Notes under the pieces: generated by a model | Databases searched by the model: none | What the model was told of the DNA's origin: nothing | What the model saw: the letters and a program-made list of their open reading frames with translations, nothing else | Part shown: in pieces, positions 1 through 6,812 of the stretch | How the letters are laid out: each line of letters begins with the position of its first letter | Numbering within the stretch: position 1 is the first letter of the stretch | Translations under genes and position numbers: made by a program | From: JANXSF01 sp031394025 | GTDB lineage: Bacteria > Acidobacteriota > Terriglobia > Bryobacterales > Bryobacteraceae | DNA length: 17,163 nucleotides | Assembly (NCBI GenBank): GCA_031394025.1 | Contig: JANMWO010000391.1 | Location: 1 to 17,163, forward strand | Direction: 5' to 3'

Positions 1-107
1 CCAGCGATCAGAAAGGCGGCCCCAGATGTTCCACTGAGCAGGATGTCCGGAGAGCTAAAGACCCGAATTTGAGGGATGGTTTGCATCCCTTGTTTGGGGG
101 ATGCCCA
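1..107. other. Left-edge fragment, gene content undecided
   Basis: Two readings compete here. On the minus strand a frame is open from an ATG at position 86 to the edge (28 codons, starting MQTIPQIRVF and ending in a hydrophobic AAFLIAG). It would lie 21 nt downstream of the amidohydrolase gene in the same direction, but it has no properly spaced Shine-Dalgarno and its ATG lies inside a hairpin. On the plus strand a 23-codon frame runs in from the edge and ends at a TGA at 70-72, immediately followed by that hairpin, as the tail of a convergent gene would. Too little is visible to choose, and I recognise no family in either frame. Confidence 0.35.
72..90. terminator. 7-bp hairpin between edge fragment and amidohydrolase gene
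   Basis: AGGGATG (72-78) and CATCCCT (84-90) pair perfectly around a 5-nt loop. On the plus strand the stem is followed by TGTTTGGGGG. On the minus strand it is followed by CAAATTCGGG. Neither is a good U-tract, so this is a weak terminator candidate for the amidohydrolase transcript or for a convergent gene entering from the left. Confidence 0.3.
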
Positions 108-995
108 TTAGAATTGGAATAGACGGGCAGCGTTTTGGCCGCGAACTTTGGCACGGTCACTTTCAGAGGCAAAGGCCCAATGCTTGTCGAACAATTGCAG
201 CGCTACCTGATGCTCTTTGGCATTCATCCCCAAACCACCCCACAGAATACGGTCGGCACCAAACTCCTGATGAGCCCGTTTCACTACCGGTTCCACTGGC
301 ATATTTTTGAAGTAAGTCCAGCCGGAATATTTAAAGTAAACTTTCGGAAACTTGGCCAAAGCCATCACGCTGGCAAGGTCCGCTGGGGTGCCCATACCAA
401 CTCGACCCATGTGATCCAGCACCACAGTTACTTCTGAAAAGCGTTTGCAGAGTAGGGCAATTTCCGCAGCATGATGCGGCAGGAAATGCATTTGAATGGC
501 AATGCCCAGATCAGCAGCTTTTTCCCAAACCTGTTGTATTTGCGGATTGGACAGATCGCGATTTTTGATAGCACCGGTCTTTGAAGGTGCTTCGCCTGGG
601 GCATTGGTAGCGTGAATGCGCATTGCGACAATGCGACCGGGATGGGCCTTGGTCATCTGCTCCATTCGATCAGGTGTTTTGGGATCAATGGGATCTAAAA
701 GAATAGTTCCCTTAAAGAAGTGTTTGGGCGATTCTTGTTCGAAACAATGCCAGAGGTAGCGATGGTCATCCTGGTAAGGTTCGGGATGAATGATCAGCGC
801 ATGAGTGATGCCCGCCTGTTTGGTGAAGGCCAGATAGGGGACCAATGGCTCTGCCGGAGGTTGGTAGGTGCTATTGGGATGGTAAGGGAATGTGGCGGGT
901 TCGAACAGATGAATATGAGTGTCGATCATGGGCCCGGCAGGAGCAGAGAGAACTGCGGGGGCGGCGGCAAGAGCCAGAAGTTGGCGGCGAGTCAT
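108..995 (-). CDS. Secreted amidohydrolase-2-type metal-dependent hydrolase
   Basis: A 295-aa TIM-barrel hydrolase of the amidohydrolase-2 (2-pyrone-4,6-dicarboxylate lactonase-like) type. The N-terminus MTRRQLLALA followed by an Ala-rich stretch to about residue 20 resembles a short Tat signal peptide, so export is likely. The first metal motif DTHIH gives H27 and H29. Other family-style histidines are seen in IQMH (H170) and VVLDHMGR (H195). The last-strand motif, normally WG(S/T)D(W/Y)P, reads WGGLGM at about 252-257, so the usual metal-site or catalytic Asp is absent. The substrate is unknown, and the protein may be a variant or an inactive member. The ATG at 995 is preceded by AGAAGG. 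The gene lies 18 nt downstream of the ArsC-like gene and is probably cotranscribed with it. Confidence 0.85.
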   Translation of the reverse strand: MTRRQLLALAAAPAVLSAPAGPMIDTHIHLFEPATFPYHPNSTYQPPAEPLVPYLAFTKQAGITHALIIHPEPYQDDHRYLWHCFEQESPKHFFKGTILLDPIDPKTPDRMEQMTKAHPGRIVAMRIHATNAPGEAPSKTGAIKNRDLSNPQIQQVWEKAADLGIAIQMHFLPHHAAEIALLCKRFSEVTVVLDHMGRVGMGTPADLASVMALAKFPKVYFKYSGWTYFKNMPVEPVVKRAHQEFGADRILWGGLGMNAKEHQVALQLFDKHWAFASESDRAKVRGQNAARLFQF

Positions 996-1013
996 GCCTT
1001 CTACTCTATCGCT

Positions 1014-1376
1014 TCAGGGAATTGTGGCTGGGGCGACCATTGCTTTCCAACCTTCCGCATCTTGACCAACGCTCAGCAGATTACCGGAGCGAATCAGCGG
1101 CAAACGCAACAGTCGCGGGTCTTCCTCAATTTTGCGCAGCATTTCAGCGTCGGATAATTTCATATATTTCAGGCCAGCGTCATTGTATGGCTTGCCTTCG
1201 GTATCGAGGATGCGAGCTAAGCCAAAGCGATCCAAAAATCGTTTGATCTCGCCAGCCGACATTGGCTTTTGCTTTAAGTCAACTATATGAATGGTGGATC
1301 GGCGTTCCTTGAAGAATCGTTCAGCAGCCCTGGTACTTTGTGAATTTTTGACGCCGAAGATTTGAACGTTCGCCAT
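1014..1376 (-). CDS. ArsC/Spx-family thioredoxin-fold protein lacking the catalytic cysteine
   Basis: A 120-aa protein, the normal length for the ArsC/Spx/YffB family. Visible family features are the N-terminal strand QIFGVKN, a helix rich in Arg and Lys (RAAERFFKERR, 16-26) and the late PRLLRLPLI segment (87-95), which corresponds to the PxLxxRPI region of the family. The nucleophilic cysteine that normally follows KN (KNC in YffB-like proteins, CxxC in Spx) is Ser12, the second Spx cysteine position is Thr15, and there is no cysteine anywhere in the protein. Classical arsenate reduction or disulfide sensing by this chain is therefore unlikely, and a binding or regulatory role is an inference only. 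The ATG at 1376 has only weak upstream AAAG. It is separated from the upstream gene by a terminator. Confidence 0.85.
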   Translation of the reverse strand: MANVQIFGVKNSQSTRAAERFFKERRSTIHIVDLKQKPMSAGEIKRFLDRFGLARILDTEGKPYNDAGLKYMKLSDAEMLRKIEEDPRLLRLPLIRSGNLLSVGQDAEGWKAMVAPATIP

Positions 1377-1420
1377 AGCTTTGATTTTGACATGACTAGT
1401 GGCGGATATAGGTTCGCCAA

Positions 1421-1453
1421 TAGAAAAGGGCCACCCGGCGGGCAGCCCTTTTT
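1421..1453. terminator. Rho-independent terminator after the secreted-protein gene
   Basis: AAAAGGGC (1424-1431) pairs with GCCCTTTT (1445-1452) around a 13-nt GC-rich loop. Read on the minus strand the stem begins 23 nt after the stop codon of the 1475-2488 gene and ends in TTTTCTATT. Read on the plus strand it ends in TTTTTGC. It most plausibly ends transcription of the secreted-protein gene and isolates it from the ArsC-like gene. Confidence 0.8.
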
Positions 1454-1474
1454 GCTTATCTGAAACTGAAGCTG

Positions 1475-2488
1475 CTATTTACCTTTCGACAATCCTGAAA
1501 GAAGGATTTGGTTTGCCTGGGTTGCGACGACAAGCACATTGGTCTCGTATGCAGATGGGTCGGCTGTTAAAACTGCTCCGCGCTTCTTGGTTTGTCCACC
1601 AGACCCGGTGAGCGCACCAATACCGTTGGCGATGTGGTCACCTTTCTTCATAGTGCTATGGGTTTCCAAAGCACCAATTGCGGCATTGGAGTGCACTTGG
1701 CCGATGAGGGCCACTTGCCCCATGCACGCTGCACAAACATAAGTCTTGCTATCCCAACCCACAATCGAAGTGGCCGGAGTTAAGCCGTTTGAGCCATCAA
1801 TGGTGGCGCCCGCTAATATGGTCGCTTTTGCGGTGGTTCCATACCTGGAAACCCCACCCTTAAAGTTGGCGAAATTGACAACGATGGTAACACCCAATAC
1901 CGGCACACCGGCTTCCTTGGAAGCTTCTGGAAATGCTTTGTTGGCATCTGCTTTGGCGTTCATCACCCCAATGCTGTGAATGCCGGCCATCATGTTGGCA
2001 GCGCCACGTTGGGCCTTGGCACTGTTATCAGCGGCGAGCGTTACGGAACGCTGACCTGTGGGGATAACGACTGTTCCCAACCGACCTTCAGAGAAGTTTT
2101 CAGCAGCTTCCATGGCGCTGTAGACGGGTGACATTTGGGCGAGCTTTACCGAATCGACAATGGTCAATCCCTTACTCGTGGCTTGCTTGAGGAAATCGGC
2201 ATAGATTTCGTCGGAAATTTTCTGCATCAGGGCATGATCCACACCCACCAGTTGTCCAGTCATCAAAGAGGAAGCACCACCGGTACTTCCACCTCTGGCG
2301 ACGGAGGTGACTTTATCTTCGGTAATGAACGCAACTCGAAAAGCTCCTAATGCGAAGCTGGTTTTGCCTTTGAATGGCTCAGCACGCGTAACTTTAGCGA
2401 TAGCTTCTTTACTTTTTGCACCGAAGGCGGTGGTGAGAGTGGCGCAAAAACAACATGCCACTGCGAGACGGGAAAAATTATAATTCAT
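1475..2488 (-). CDS. Secreted protein of unknown function
   Basis: A 337-aa protein that I do not recognise. Residues 1-23 form a clear Sec-type signal peptide (basic N-terminus, hydrophobic VACCFCATLTTAFG core, cleavage probably near FGA/KSK). The mature part is rich in Gly, Ala, Ser and Thr, with alternating hydrophobic stretches (LGVTIVVNFANF, TAKATILAGATI, VLVVATQANQILL) suggesting beta structure, and one CxxC (VCAACMG) in the C-terminal third. No lipobox and no later membrane span is obvious. The start is well supported: ATG at 2488 with TTAGGAG at a 7-nt spacing. The gene is monocistronic, with a divergent intergenic region upstream and a strong hairpin terminator downstream. Nothing in its neighbours indicates its function. 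Confidence 0.75.
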   Translation of the reverse strand: MNYNFSRLAVACCFCATLTTAFGAKSKEAIAKVTRAEPFKGKTSFALGAFRVAFITEDKVTSVARGGSTGGASSLMTGQLVGVDHALMQKISDEIYADFLKQATSKGLTIVDSVKLAQMSPVYSAMEAAENFSEGRLGTVVIPTGQRSVTLAADNSAKAQRGAANMMAGIHSIGVMNAKADANKAFPEASKEAGVPVLGVTIVVNFANFKGGVSRYGTTAKATILAGATIDGSNGLTPATSIVGWDSKTYVCAACMGQVALIGQVHSNAAIGALETHSTMKKGDHIANGIGALTGSGGQTKKRGAVLTADPSAYETNVLVVATQANQILLSGLSKGK

Positions 2489-2550
2489 AAAATGGCTCCT
2501 AAGGTTCTATCGGCTGGCAAATGACTCTGCGTTAGAGGTTGCAAGCATCT

Positions 2551-2564
2551 ACCGTTAACCGCTA
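2551..2564 (+). repeat. Two tandem heptamers ACCGTTA-ACCGCTA
   Basis: Two adjacent 7-mers of type ACCGNTA. The same NCCGTTA unit recurs in tandem inside each copy of the 42-bp repeat (about 2697-2717 and 2760-2780), so the region contains three separate clusters of it. It could be repeat debris or a set of protein-binding sites. Confidence 0.5.
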
Positions 2565-2593
2565 GCAAGAAACTGGAATTTGCGTGGAGGGTC

Positions 2594-2618
2594 GCCAAAA
2601 GGGGACACGCTGGGCTGG
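2594..2618 (+). repeat. Left arm of a 25-bp imperfect inverted repeat
   Basis: This 25-mer, beginning GCCAAAAGGGG and ending GGGCTGG, matches the reverse complement of 2670-2694 at 21 of 25 positions, with 51 bases between the arms. The arrangement resembles paired inverted REP-like elements. Folding of a 25-bp stem with that loop is possible but unproven. Confidence 0.6.
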
Positions 2619-2669
2619 CCACTCGCTGATGGCTATTGTGCAATTTGGGGGAGAATTCGGTGGCTTGGG

Positions 2670-2694
2670 CCAGACCAGCATGTCACCCTTTGGC
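2670..2694 (-). repeat. Right arm of the 25-bp inverted repeat
   Basis: Read on the minus strand, it aligns without gaps to 2594-2618 with four substitutions. It overlaps the start of the first 42-bp direct repeat, so the two repeat structures belong to one composite element. Confidence 0.6.
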
Positions 2695-2715
2695 TTACCA
2701 TTACCCGTTAACCGT
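2674..2715 (+). repeat. 42-bp direct repeat, copy 1
   Basis: Starts ACCAGCATGTCACCC and ends CCCGTTAACCGT. It matches copy 2 (63 bases further on) at 41 of 42 positions, the only difference being A at 2700 against G at 2763. The 21-nt spacer ends in AGAGCGCGCCC, a word that also follows copy 2. Confidence 0.9.
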
Positions 2716-2736
2716 ACTCACGCACAGAGCGCGCCC

Positions 2737-2778
2737 ACCAGCATGTCACCCTTTGGCTTACCGTTACCCGTTAACCGT
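2737..2778 (+). repeat. 42-bp direct repeat, copy 2
   Basis: Nearly identical to copy 1. Its last part reads as three consecutive heptamers ACCGTTA, CCCGTTA, ACCGTCA (2760-2780). AGAGCGCGCCC recurs downstream at 2809-2819. Two copies only, so this is not a CRISPR array. Confidence 0.9.
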
Positions 2779-2860
2779 CATTTCTTCACACTTGATATAC
2801 TTACACTTAGAGCGCGCCCCTGCCGCGAAGCCGGCGGCCTCAATGGGATAAGTATCGATT

Positions 2861-4189
2861 ATGGCTACAGTTATAGACAATCCAGAGCTTTTGGAAGAGA
2901 CCCAGGCAGGTAATTATTTTGTTTCCAATTATCCGCCTTACTCGCTATGGTCTGAGGACCGTACCGCAGAAGCTTACGCTGCACTGAACCGCCCGCCGAC
3001 CCGGCAAAGTCCTCTGGGCATTTACATTCATATCCCTTTTTGCCGCAAGCGTTGCCATTTTTGTTACTTCAAGGTTTACACCGATAAGAACTCGAGCGAA
3101 GTGGAAGGTTACCTGGACGCCGCTGTTGAAGAGCTTCGCCTTTATGCGGCCAAACCGTTTATTGGCGGTCGCAAGCCCACTTTCATCTACTTCGGTGGTG
3201 GAACGCCGTCCTATATATCGTCGCGGCAACTTTCCAGCCTGGTGAACCGGATGAAGGAAATCCTGCCTTGGGACGAAGCGCAGGAAGTGGCCTTTGAATG
3301 TGAACCGGGCACCATCACCAAGGAAAAGCTGGCCGTCATTAAGGACCTGGGTGTGACCCGTCTCAGTTTAGGAATTGAAAACTTCGACGACAACATATTA
3401 AAGACGAATGGCCGCGCCCACGCATCGAAAGAAATTGGTTTGGCCTACGAAAATGCACGGTCACTGGGGTTCTCACAAATCAACATTGACCTGATCGCGG
3501 GCATGGTGGGTGAGAATTCGGAAAATTGGAAAGATTGCGTAGCGCGAACCATTGCCATGGCCCCGGAATCTGTCACCATCTACCAGATGGAGGTTCCCTA
3601 CAATACAACCATCTTCAAAGAGATGAAAGTGTTTGGACAAACAACGGCGCCAGGTGTGGCTAGTTGGAAAACCAAACGCCAATGGGTGGCCGAAGCTTTC
3701 GCCGAACTGGAAAAAGCCGGTTACACAGTGGCCAGCGCGTATACGGCCGTGAAAGATGCCAAGACTCGATTTCTGTATCGTGACTTACTATGGCAAGGTG
3801 CCGATATGGTTGGTTTGGGAGTTGCTTCGTTTTCTCATGTGCAGGGAACGCACTTTCAGAATGACCATGATTTCGATTCCTATCGTAACAAGGTGATGAG
3901 TGGTGAGTTACCCATTTACAGGGCTTTGACTCCTACCGATGAAGAGCGAATGATTCGTGAATTTGTGTTACAGATGAAGCTAGGTCACGTGGAACGAGCT
4001 TACTTCCAGACTAAGTTCGGGGTGGACGTGAATGCACGGTTCAAGTCTCCGCTTGAGAAAATTACTGCTGAAGGTTTGCTGATGGTGACCGATGCCGGAC
4101 CCCAATTGAATCGTGATGGGCTGCTGCAAGTGGATCGCTTGCTTCATGAGTTCTTCAAGCCGGAACATCGCGTGGCGCGTAAAGTTTGA
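2861..4189 (+). CDS. HemN/HemW-like radical SAM enzyme (coproporphyrinogen oxidase family)
   Basis: A 442-aa radical SAM protein. The [4Fe-4S]-binding CX3CX2C motif is in IPFCRKRCHFCYF (C61, C65, C68), the SAM-binding GGGTP is at 112-116, and a HemN-like segment RLSLGIENFDDNIL precedes NIDLIAGMVGE. A HemN-type C-terminal domain ends near LLQVDRLLHEFF. An N-terminal extension containing NYPPYSLW (23-30) precedes the barrel and is not in E. coli HemN or HemW as I know them. Coproporphyrinogen oxidation is only one possibility, because HemN homologues also include heme chaperones (HemW) and class C radical methylases. The start is fixed by an in-frame TAA at 2849-2851, though the SD is weak. It is first in a three-gene operon and its stop overlaps the TTG start of the CoA ligase. 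Confidence 0.9.
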   Translation: MATVIDNPELLEETQAGNYFVSNYPPYSLWSEDRTAEAYAALNRPPTRQSPLGIYIHIPFCRKRCHFCYFKVYTDKNSSEVEGYLDAAVEELRLYAAKPFIGGRKPTFIYFGGGTPSYISSRQLSSLVNRMKEILPWDEAQEVAFECEPGTITKEKLAVIKDLGVTRLSLGIENFDDNILKTNGRAHASKEIGLAYENARSLGFSQINIDLIAGMVGENSENWKDCVARTIAMAPESVTIYQMEVPYNTTIFKEMKVFGQTTAPGVASWKTKRQWVAEAFAELEKAGYTVASAYTAVKDAKTRFLYRDLLWQGADMVGLGVASFSHVQGTHFQNDHDFDSYRNKVMSGELPIYRALTPTDEERMIREFVLQMKLGHVERAYFQTKFGVDVNARFKSPLEKITAEGLLMVTDAGPQLNRDGLLQVDRLLHEFFKPEHRVARKV

Positions 4190-5421
4190 GTGGGGAAACA
4201 CAGCTAGTTGCACTGAATCGGTTGCTGAGGGAACTCCGCACCAACCAGTTCTATTCTGGGCGCACGCCTGCATCAGTTACAACGGTTGAGGAATTCTGCC
4301 AAGCCACGCCATTTACCTTCAAGCTTGAAATTGTAGACGACCAACTTACACATCCACCGTTTGGAACTAACCTTACTTATCCACTTACTAACTACACTCG
4401 TTTCTGCCAAACCAGCGGAACTACTGGGAATCCCATGCGTTGGCTGGATACACCGCAGAGTTGGAACTGGATGTTGGATTGCTGGACTCGCGTACTTGAG
4501 GTAGCTGGAGTCATCCCTGGCGACCGGATATTCTTCGCCTTCTCCTTTGGACCTTTTCTGGGCTTTTGGACGGGATTCGAAGCTGCCACGCGTATGGGCT
4601 GCCTAGCGATTCCCGGTGGTGGAATGCGCAGCGAAGCGCGGCTGCAGGCAATTGTGGGGGCTGAAGCGAACATACTCTGTTGCACTCCCACTTATGCGTT
4701 GCACTTAGCGGAAGTGGCGGCGGAGATGGGCTTGGACCTTGCATCAACCAGCATTCGCACCATCATTGTGGCGGGTGAACCGGGCGGCAGCATTGCTGGA
4801 ACGCGAAGTCATATTGAAAAACTGTGGGGCGGAGCGAAAGTTGTAGATCATCATGGCATGACTGAAATCGGCCCGGCCAGTTATGGCTGTCCGCAATGTC
4901 CCGGTGTTCTTCATGTGATGGAAGATCGTTTCCTGGTGGAAGTGATCGATGCAGAAACGGGAGCTGGGTTGCCCCGTGGATCCACTGGTGAATTGGTGTT
5001 GACCAACTTGGGACGCATTGGTTCACCGCTGCTGCGGTATCGCACAGGTGACCTGGTGAAGTCATCGGCTGTGGAACGTTGTACTTGCGGGACGTTGGAC
5101 ATCGCCCTGGAAGGTGGCATCCTGGGCCGCACCGACGATATGGTGGTGGTCCGTGGCGTGAATGTATATCCCAGCGCTATCGAACATATCTTGAGGTCGA
5201 CAGGTGGGGTTATTGAATATCGCGTAGAGATTTCTGAGAGCCGATCGTTGACAGAACTGCGCCTTGAAGTGGAACCGGAAAATGGCAATGATCCAGCGCT
5301 GGCCCATCGCATTGAAGCAACGTTACGAGACGCACTGGCCTTGCGAATTCCTGTAACTATAGTTGCTTCCGGCAGTCTGCCGCGTTTTGAAATGAAAGCC
5401 AAACGGTGGATAAAGGTTTGA
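4186..5421 (+). CDS. PaaK-like AMP-forming acyl/aryl-CoA ligase
   Basis: A 411-aa adenylate-forming enzyme of the phenylacetate-CoA ligase family, slightly shorter than typical PaaK (about 430-440 aa). The ATP/AMP-binding motif TSGTTGNP is at 76-83, followed by DHHGMTEIG (221-229), the LLRYRTGDLV motif (282-291) and GRTDDMVVVRGVNVYP (314-329). The C-terminal lid ends in PRFEMKAKRW, with a plausible catalytic Lys. C235, C238, H243 and a CTC at 299-301 could form the structural metal site seen in some PaaK relatives. It should activate a carboxylic acid to an acyl-AMP and then a thioester; the acid is unknown. The best start is TTG at 4186, overlapping the previous stop by 4 nt (TTGA), since no ATG or GTG lies nearby in frame. 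Its end overlaps the antiporter start by 16 nt. Confidence 0.9.
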   Translation: MSGETQLVALNRLLRELRTNQFYSGRTPASVTTVEEFCQATPFTFKLEIVDDQLTHPPFGTNLTYPLTNYTRFCQTSGTTGNPMRWLDTPQSWNWMLDCWTRVLEVAGVIPGDRIFFAFSFGPFLGFWTGFEAATRMGCLAIPGGGMRSEARLQAIVGAEANILCCTPTYALHLAEVAAEMGLDLASTSIRTIIVAGEPGGSIAGTRSHIEKLWGGAKVVDHHGMTEIGPASYGCPQCPGVLHVMEDRFLVEVIDAETGAGLPRGSTGELVLTNLGRIGSPLLRYRTGDLVKSSAVERCTCGTLDIALEGGILGRTDDMVVVRGVNVYPSAIEHILRSTGGVIEYRVEISESRSLTELRLEVEPENGNDPALAHRIEATLRDALALRIPVTIVASGSLPRFEMKAKRWIKV

Positions 5422-6692
5422 CCTCTGAACACTTACTGCTGACAGTAATTATTCAGTTGATTGTGATCATCGCGGCGTCGCGACTGTTTGGCGCAATCTT
5501 CCGGAAGCTGGGCCAGCCGCAAGTCTGTGGGGAAATCGCCGCTGGTTTGGTACTGGGGCCTTCGCTATTTGGGGGCATGTTTCCGGGATTGTTCCACACT
5601 GTTTTTAACCCGTCAGTAAGTTCCATTTTCACTACCATGAGTCAGCTTGGCTTAGTTCTGTTGATGTTCCTCATTGGTCTGGAATTCGACTTTGGTCACT
5701 TGGGTGACAACCGCCATGCGGCGTTGTCGATTTCGGTGATCGGCATCATCATTCCATTTGGTTTTGGATTTGCGTTGGGAAAATATATGCATCCGACGCT
5801 GGGCCTGGTTGGCAGCTCATTTAACTTCTCCCTGTTCATGGCTGCGGCTATGTCCATCACGGCTATTCCTACATTGGGGCGCATTATGATTGAACTGAAC
5901 ATTCATCGCACCCGCATTGGTTCGTTGACCATATCCGCTGCCGCGGCGGGCGATGCAGCGGGTTGGATCATACTGGCATTGGTTACAGCCATCGCTCGTT
6001 CTACATTTGATCCGTTTCAGCTAAGTCTGATGATAGCTGAGGTGCTGTTGTTTTGCTTTGTAATGTGGTTTGCCATTCGCCCTCTGGTCATCCGTTGGAG
6101 CCGAACCGTACTGGGTAATTCCGGCGGAGAGTTGACGCTGGATTCCCTGGCTTTGCTACTGATTCTGATCTTCGTCGCCGCCATCTGCACCAGCCTTATT
6201 GGCATCTTTTCCATCTTCGGTGCCTTCTTCCTGGGCGCAATCCTTTATGATCAGACGGAATTAGTGGCAGCCATCCGTCGGCGATTGAGTGACTTTGTAA
6301 CTGTCTTCTTTCTACCAATCTTTTTCACTTACACCGGGCTGCGCACAGACATTGGGTCAATGGGCGGAAGCGGCCTATGGTTCCTTTGCGGATTAGTGCT
6401 GCTGGCGGCAACTGCAGGCAAGTTCGGCGGATGCATGTTGGCAGCGAGAGCGAATGGATTGCCCTGGCGCGAATCTTCCATTATTGGAGCCTTGATGAAC
6501 ACCCGAGGCCTGATGGAATTGATTGTCATCAACATTGGTTACGACTTGGGAATCATCCCCAAAAGCGTGTTCTTCATGTTGGTATTCATGGCGGTAGTGA
6601 CAACCTACATGACAGCACCAGTGCTGCGCAAACTGGTTCCCGATAGTGAAATTGAAAAGGAATACAGCGCATCCACATTTGCGCAGGGATAG
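5406..6692 (+). CDS. CPA2-family cation:proton antiporter (KefB-like membrane domain)
   Basis: A 428-aa polytopic membrane protein with about 12 hydrophobic spans, equivalent to the exchanger domain of Kef/CPA2 transporters, without a C-terminal TrkA-N (RCK) domain. Typical motifs are LGQPQVCGEIAAGLVLGP (35-52), GLVLLMFLIGLEFD (82-95) and TRGLMELIVINIG in the last third. The ion-binding helix reads AAAAGDAAGW (178-187), so only the second acid (D183) of the DD pair common in this family is kept. It should exchange K+ or Na+ for H+ across the inner membrane; the ion cannot be read from the sequence. The GTG at 5406 gives a 16-nt overlap with the ligase gene; a TTG at 5418 is an alternative. 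It is last in the operon and is followed by a terminator. Confidence 0.9.
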   Translation: MDKGLTSEHLLLTVIIQLIVIIAASRLFGAIFRKLGQPQVCGEIAAGLVLGPSLFGGMFPGLFHTVFNPSVSSIFTTMSQLGLVLLMFLIGLEFDFGHLGDNRHAALSISVIGIIIPFGFGFALGKYMHPTLGLVGSSFNFSLFMAAAMSITAIPTLGRIMIELNIHRTRIGSLTISAAAAGDAAGWIILALVTAIARSTFDPFQLSLMIAEVLLFCFVMWFAIRPLVIRWSRTVLGNSGGELTLDSLALLLILIFVAAICTSLIGIFSIFGAFFLGAILYDQTELVAAIRRRLSDFVTVFFLPIFFTYTGLRTDIGSMGGSGLWFLCGLVLLAATAGKFGGCMLAARANGLPWRESSIIGALMNTRGLMELIVINIGYDLGIIPKSVFFMLVFMAVVTTYMTAPVLRKLVPDSEIEKEYSASTFAQG

Positions 6693-6701
6693 TGTTTAAG
6701 G

Positions 6702-6757
6702 CATCTCAGAACGGCATTGTTGCTGGTTGAGGGAAAGGTACCGCTCTGAGATGTTTT
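6702..6757 (+). terminator. Hairpin terminator of the radical SAM-ligase-antiporter operon
   Basis: CATCTCAGAACGG (6702-6714) and CCGCTCTGAGATG (6741-6753) form a 13-bp stem with one mismatch around a 26-nt loop, followed by TTTTCCTTT. It begins 9 nt after the antiporter stop. On the minus strand the mismatch becomes a G-U wobble, so the same hairpin could also stop transcription from the convergent nuo operon, although the U-tract on that side is poor. Confidence 0.8.
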
Positions 6758-6812
6758 CCTTTGAATAGTTATACGAACAGCTCACTGATTTGTTCCGAAA
6801 TAATTTCACTTT

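Larger units (their letters stand above)
2489..2860. other. Divergent intergenic region with repeats and presumed promoters
   Basis: These 372 bases separate the minus-strand secreted-protein gene from the plus-strand radical SAM gene, so both promoters must lie here. I see a possible -10 element TATACT at 2796-2801 facing the radical SAM gene, without a convincing -35, and no clear promoter for the other side. Most of the region is repetitive: heptamers at 2551-2564, an inverted 25-mer pair (2594-2618 and 2670-2694), a 42-bp direct repeat (2674-2715 and 2737-2778) and a repeated AGAGCGCGCCC (2726-2736 and 2809-2819). I see no credible gene in it. Confidence 0.7.

Noticed and set aside
720..1157. 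145-codon plus-strand frame spanning the amidohydrolase and ArsC-like genes
   Set aside because: It is antisense to two recognisable proteins and shows no family features of its own.
2674..2778. CRISPR-like repeat-spacer structure
   Set aside because: There are only two copies, the repeat is longer than the spacer, and no cas genes are present.
2584..2913. Open frames across the repeat region encode a peptide repeated twice (SMSPFGLPLPVNR)
   Set aside because: The repeat period of 63 is divisible by three, so any frame stays open through it. There is no ribosome binding site, the frame runs into the radical SAM gene, and the duplication is explained by the DNA repeat.
4911..5432. 173-codon open frame antisense to the CoA ligase gene
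   Set aside because: Its composition (rich in Arg, Ser, Thr and Pro) is that of a reverse-complement shadow, and the opposite strand has unmistakable PaaK motifs.
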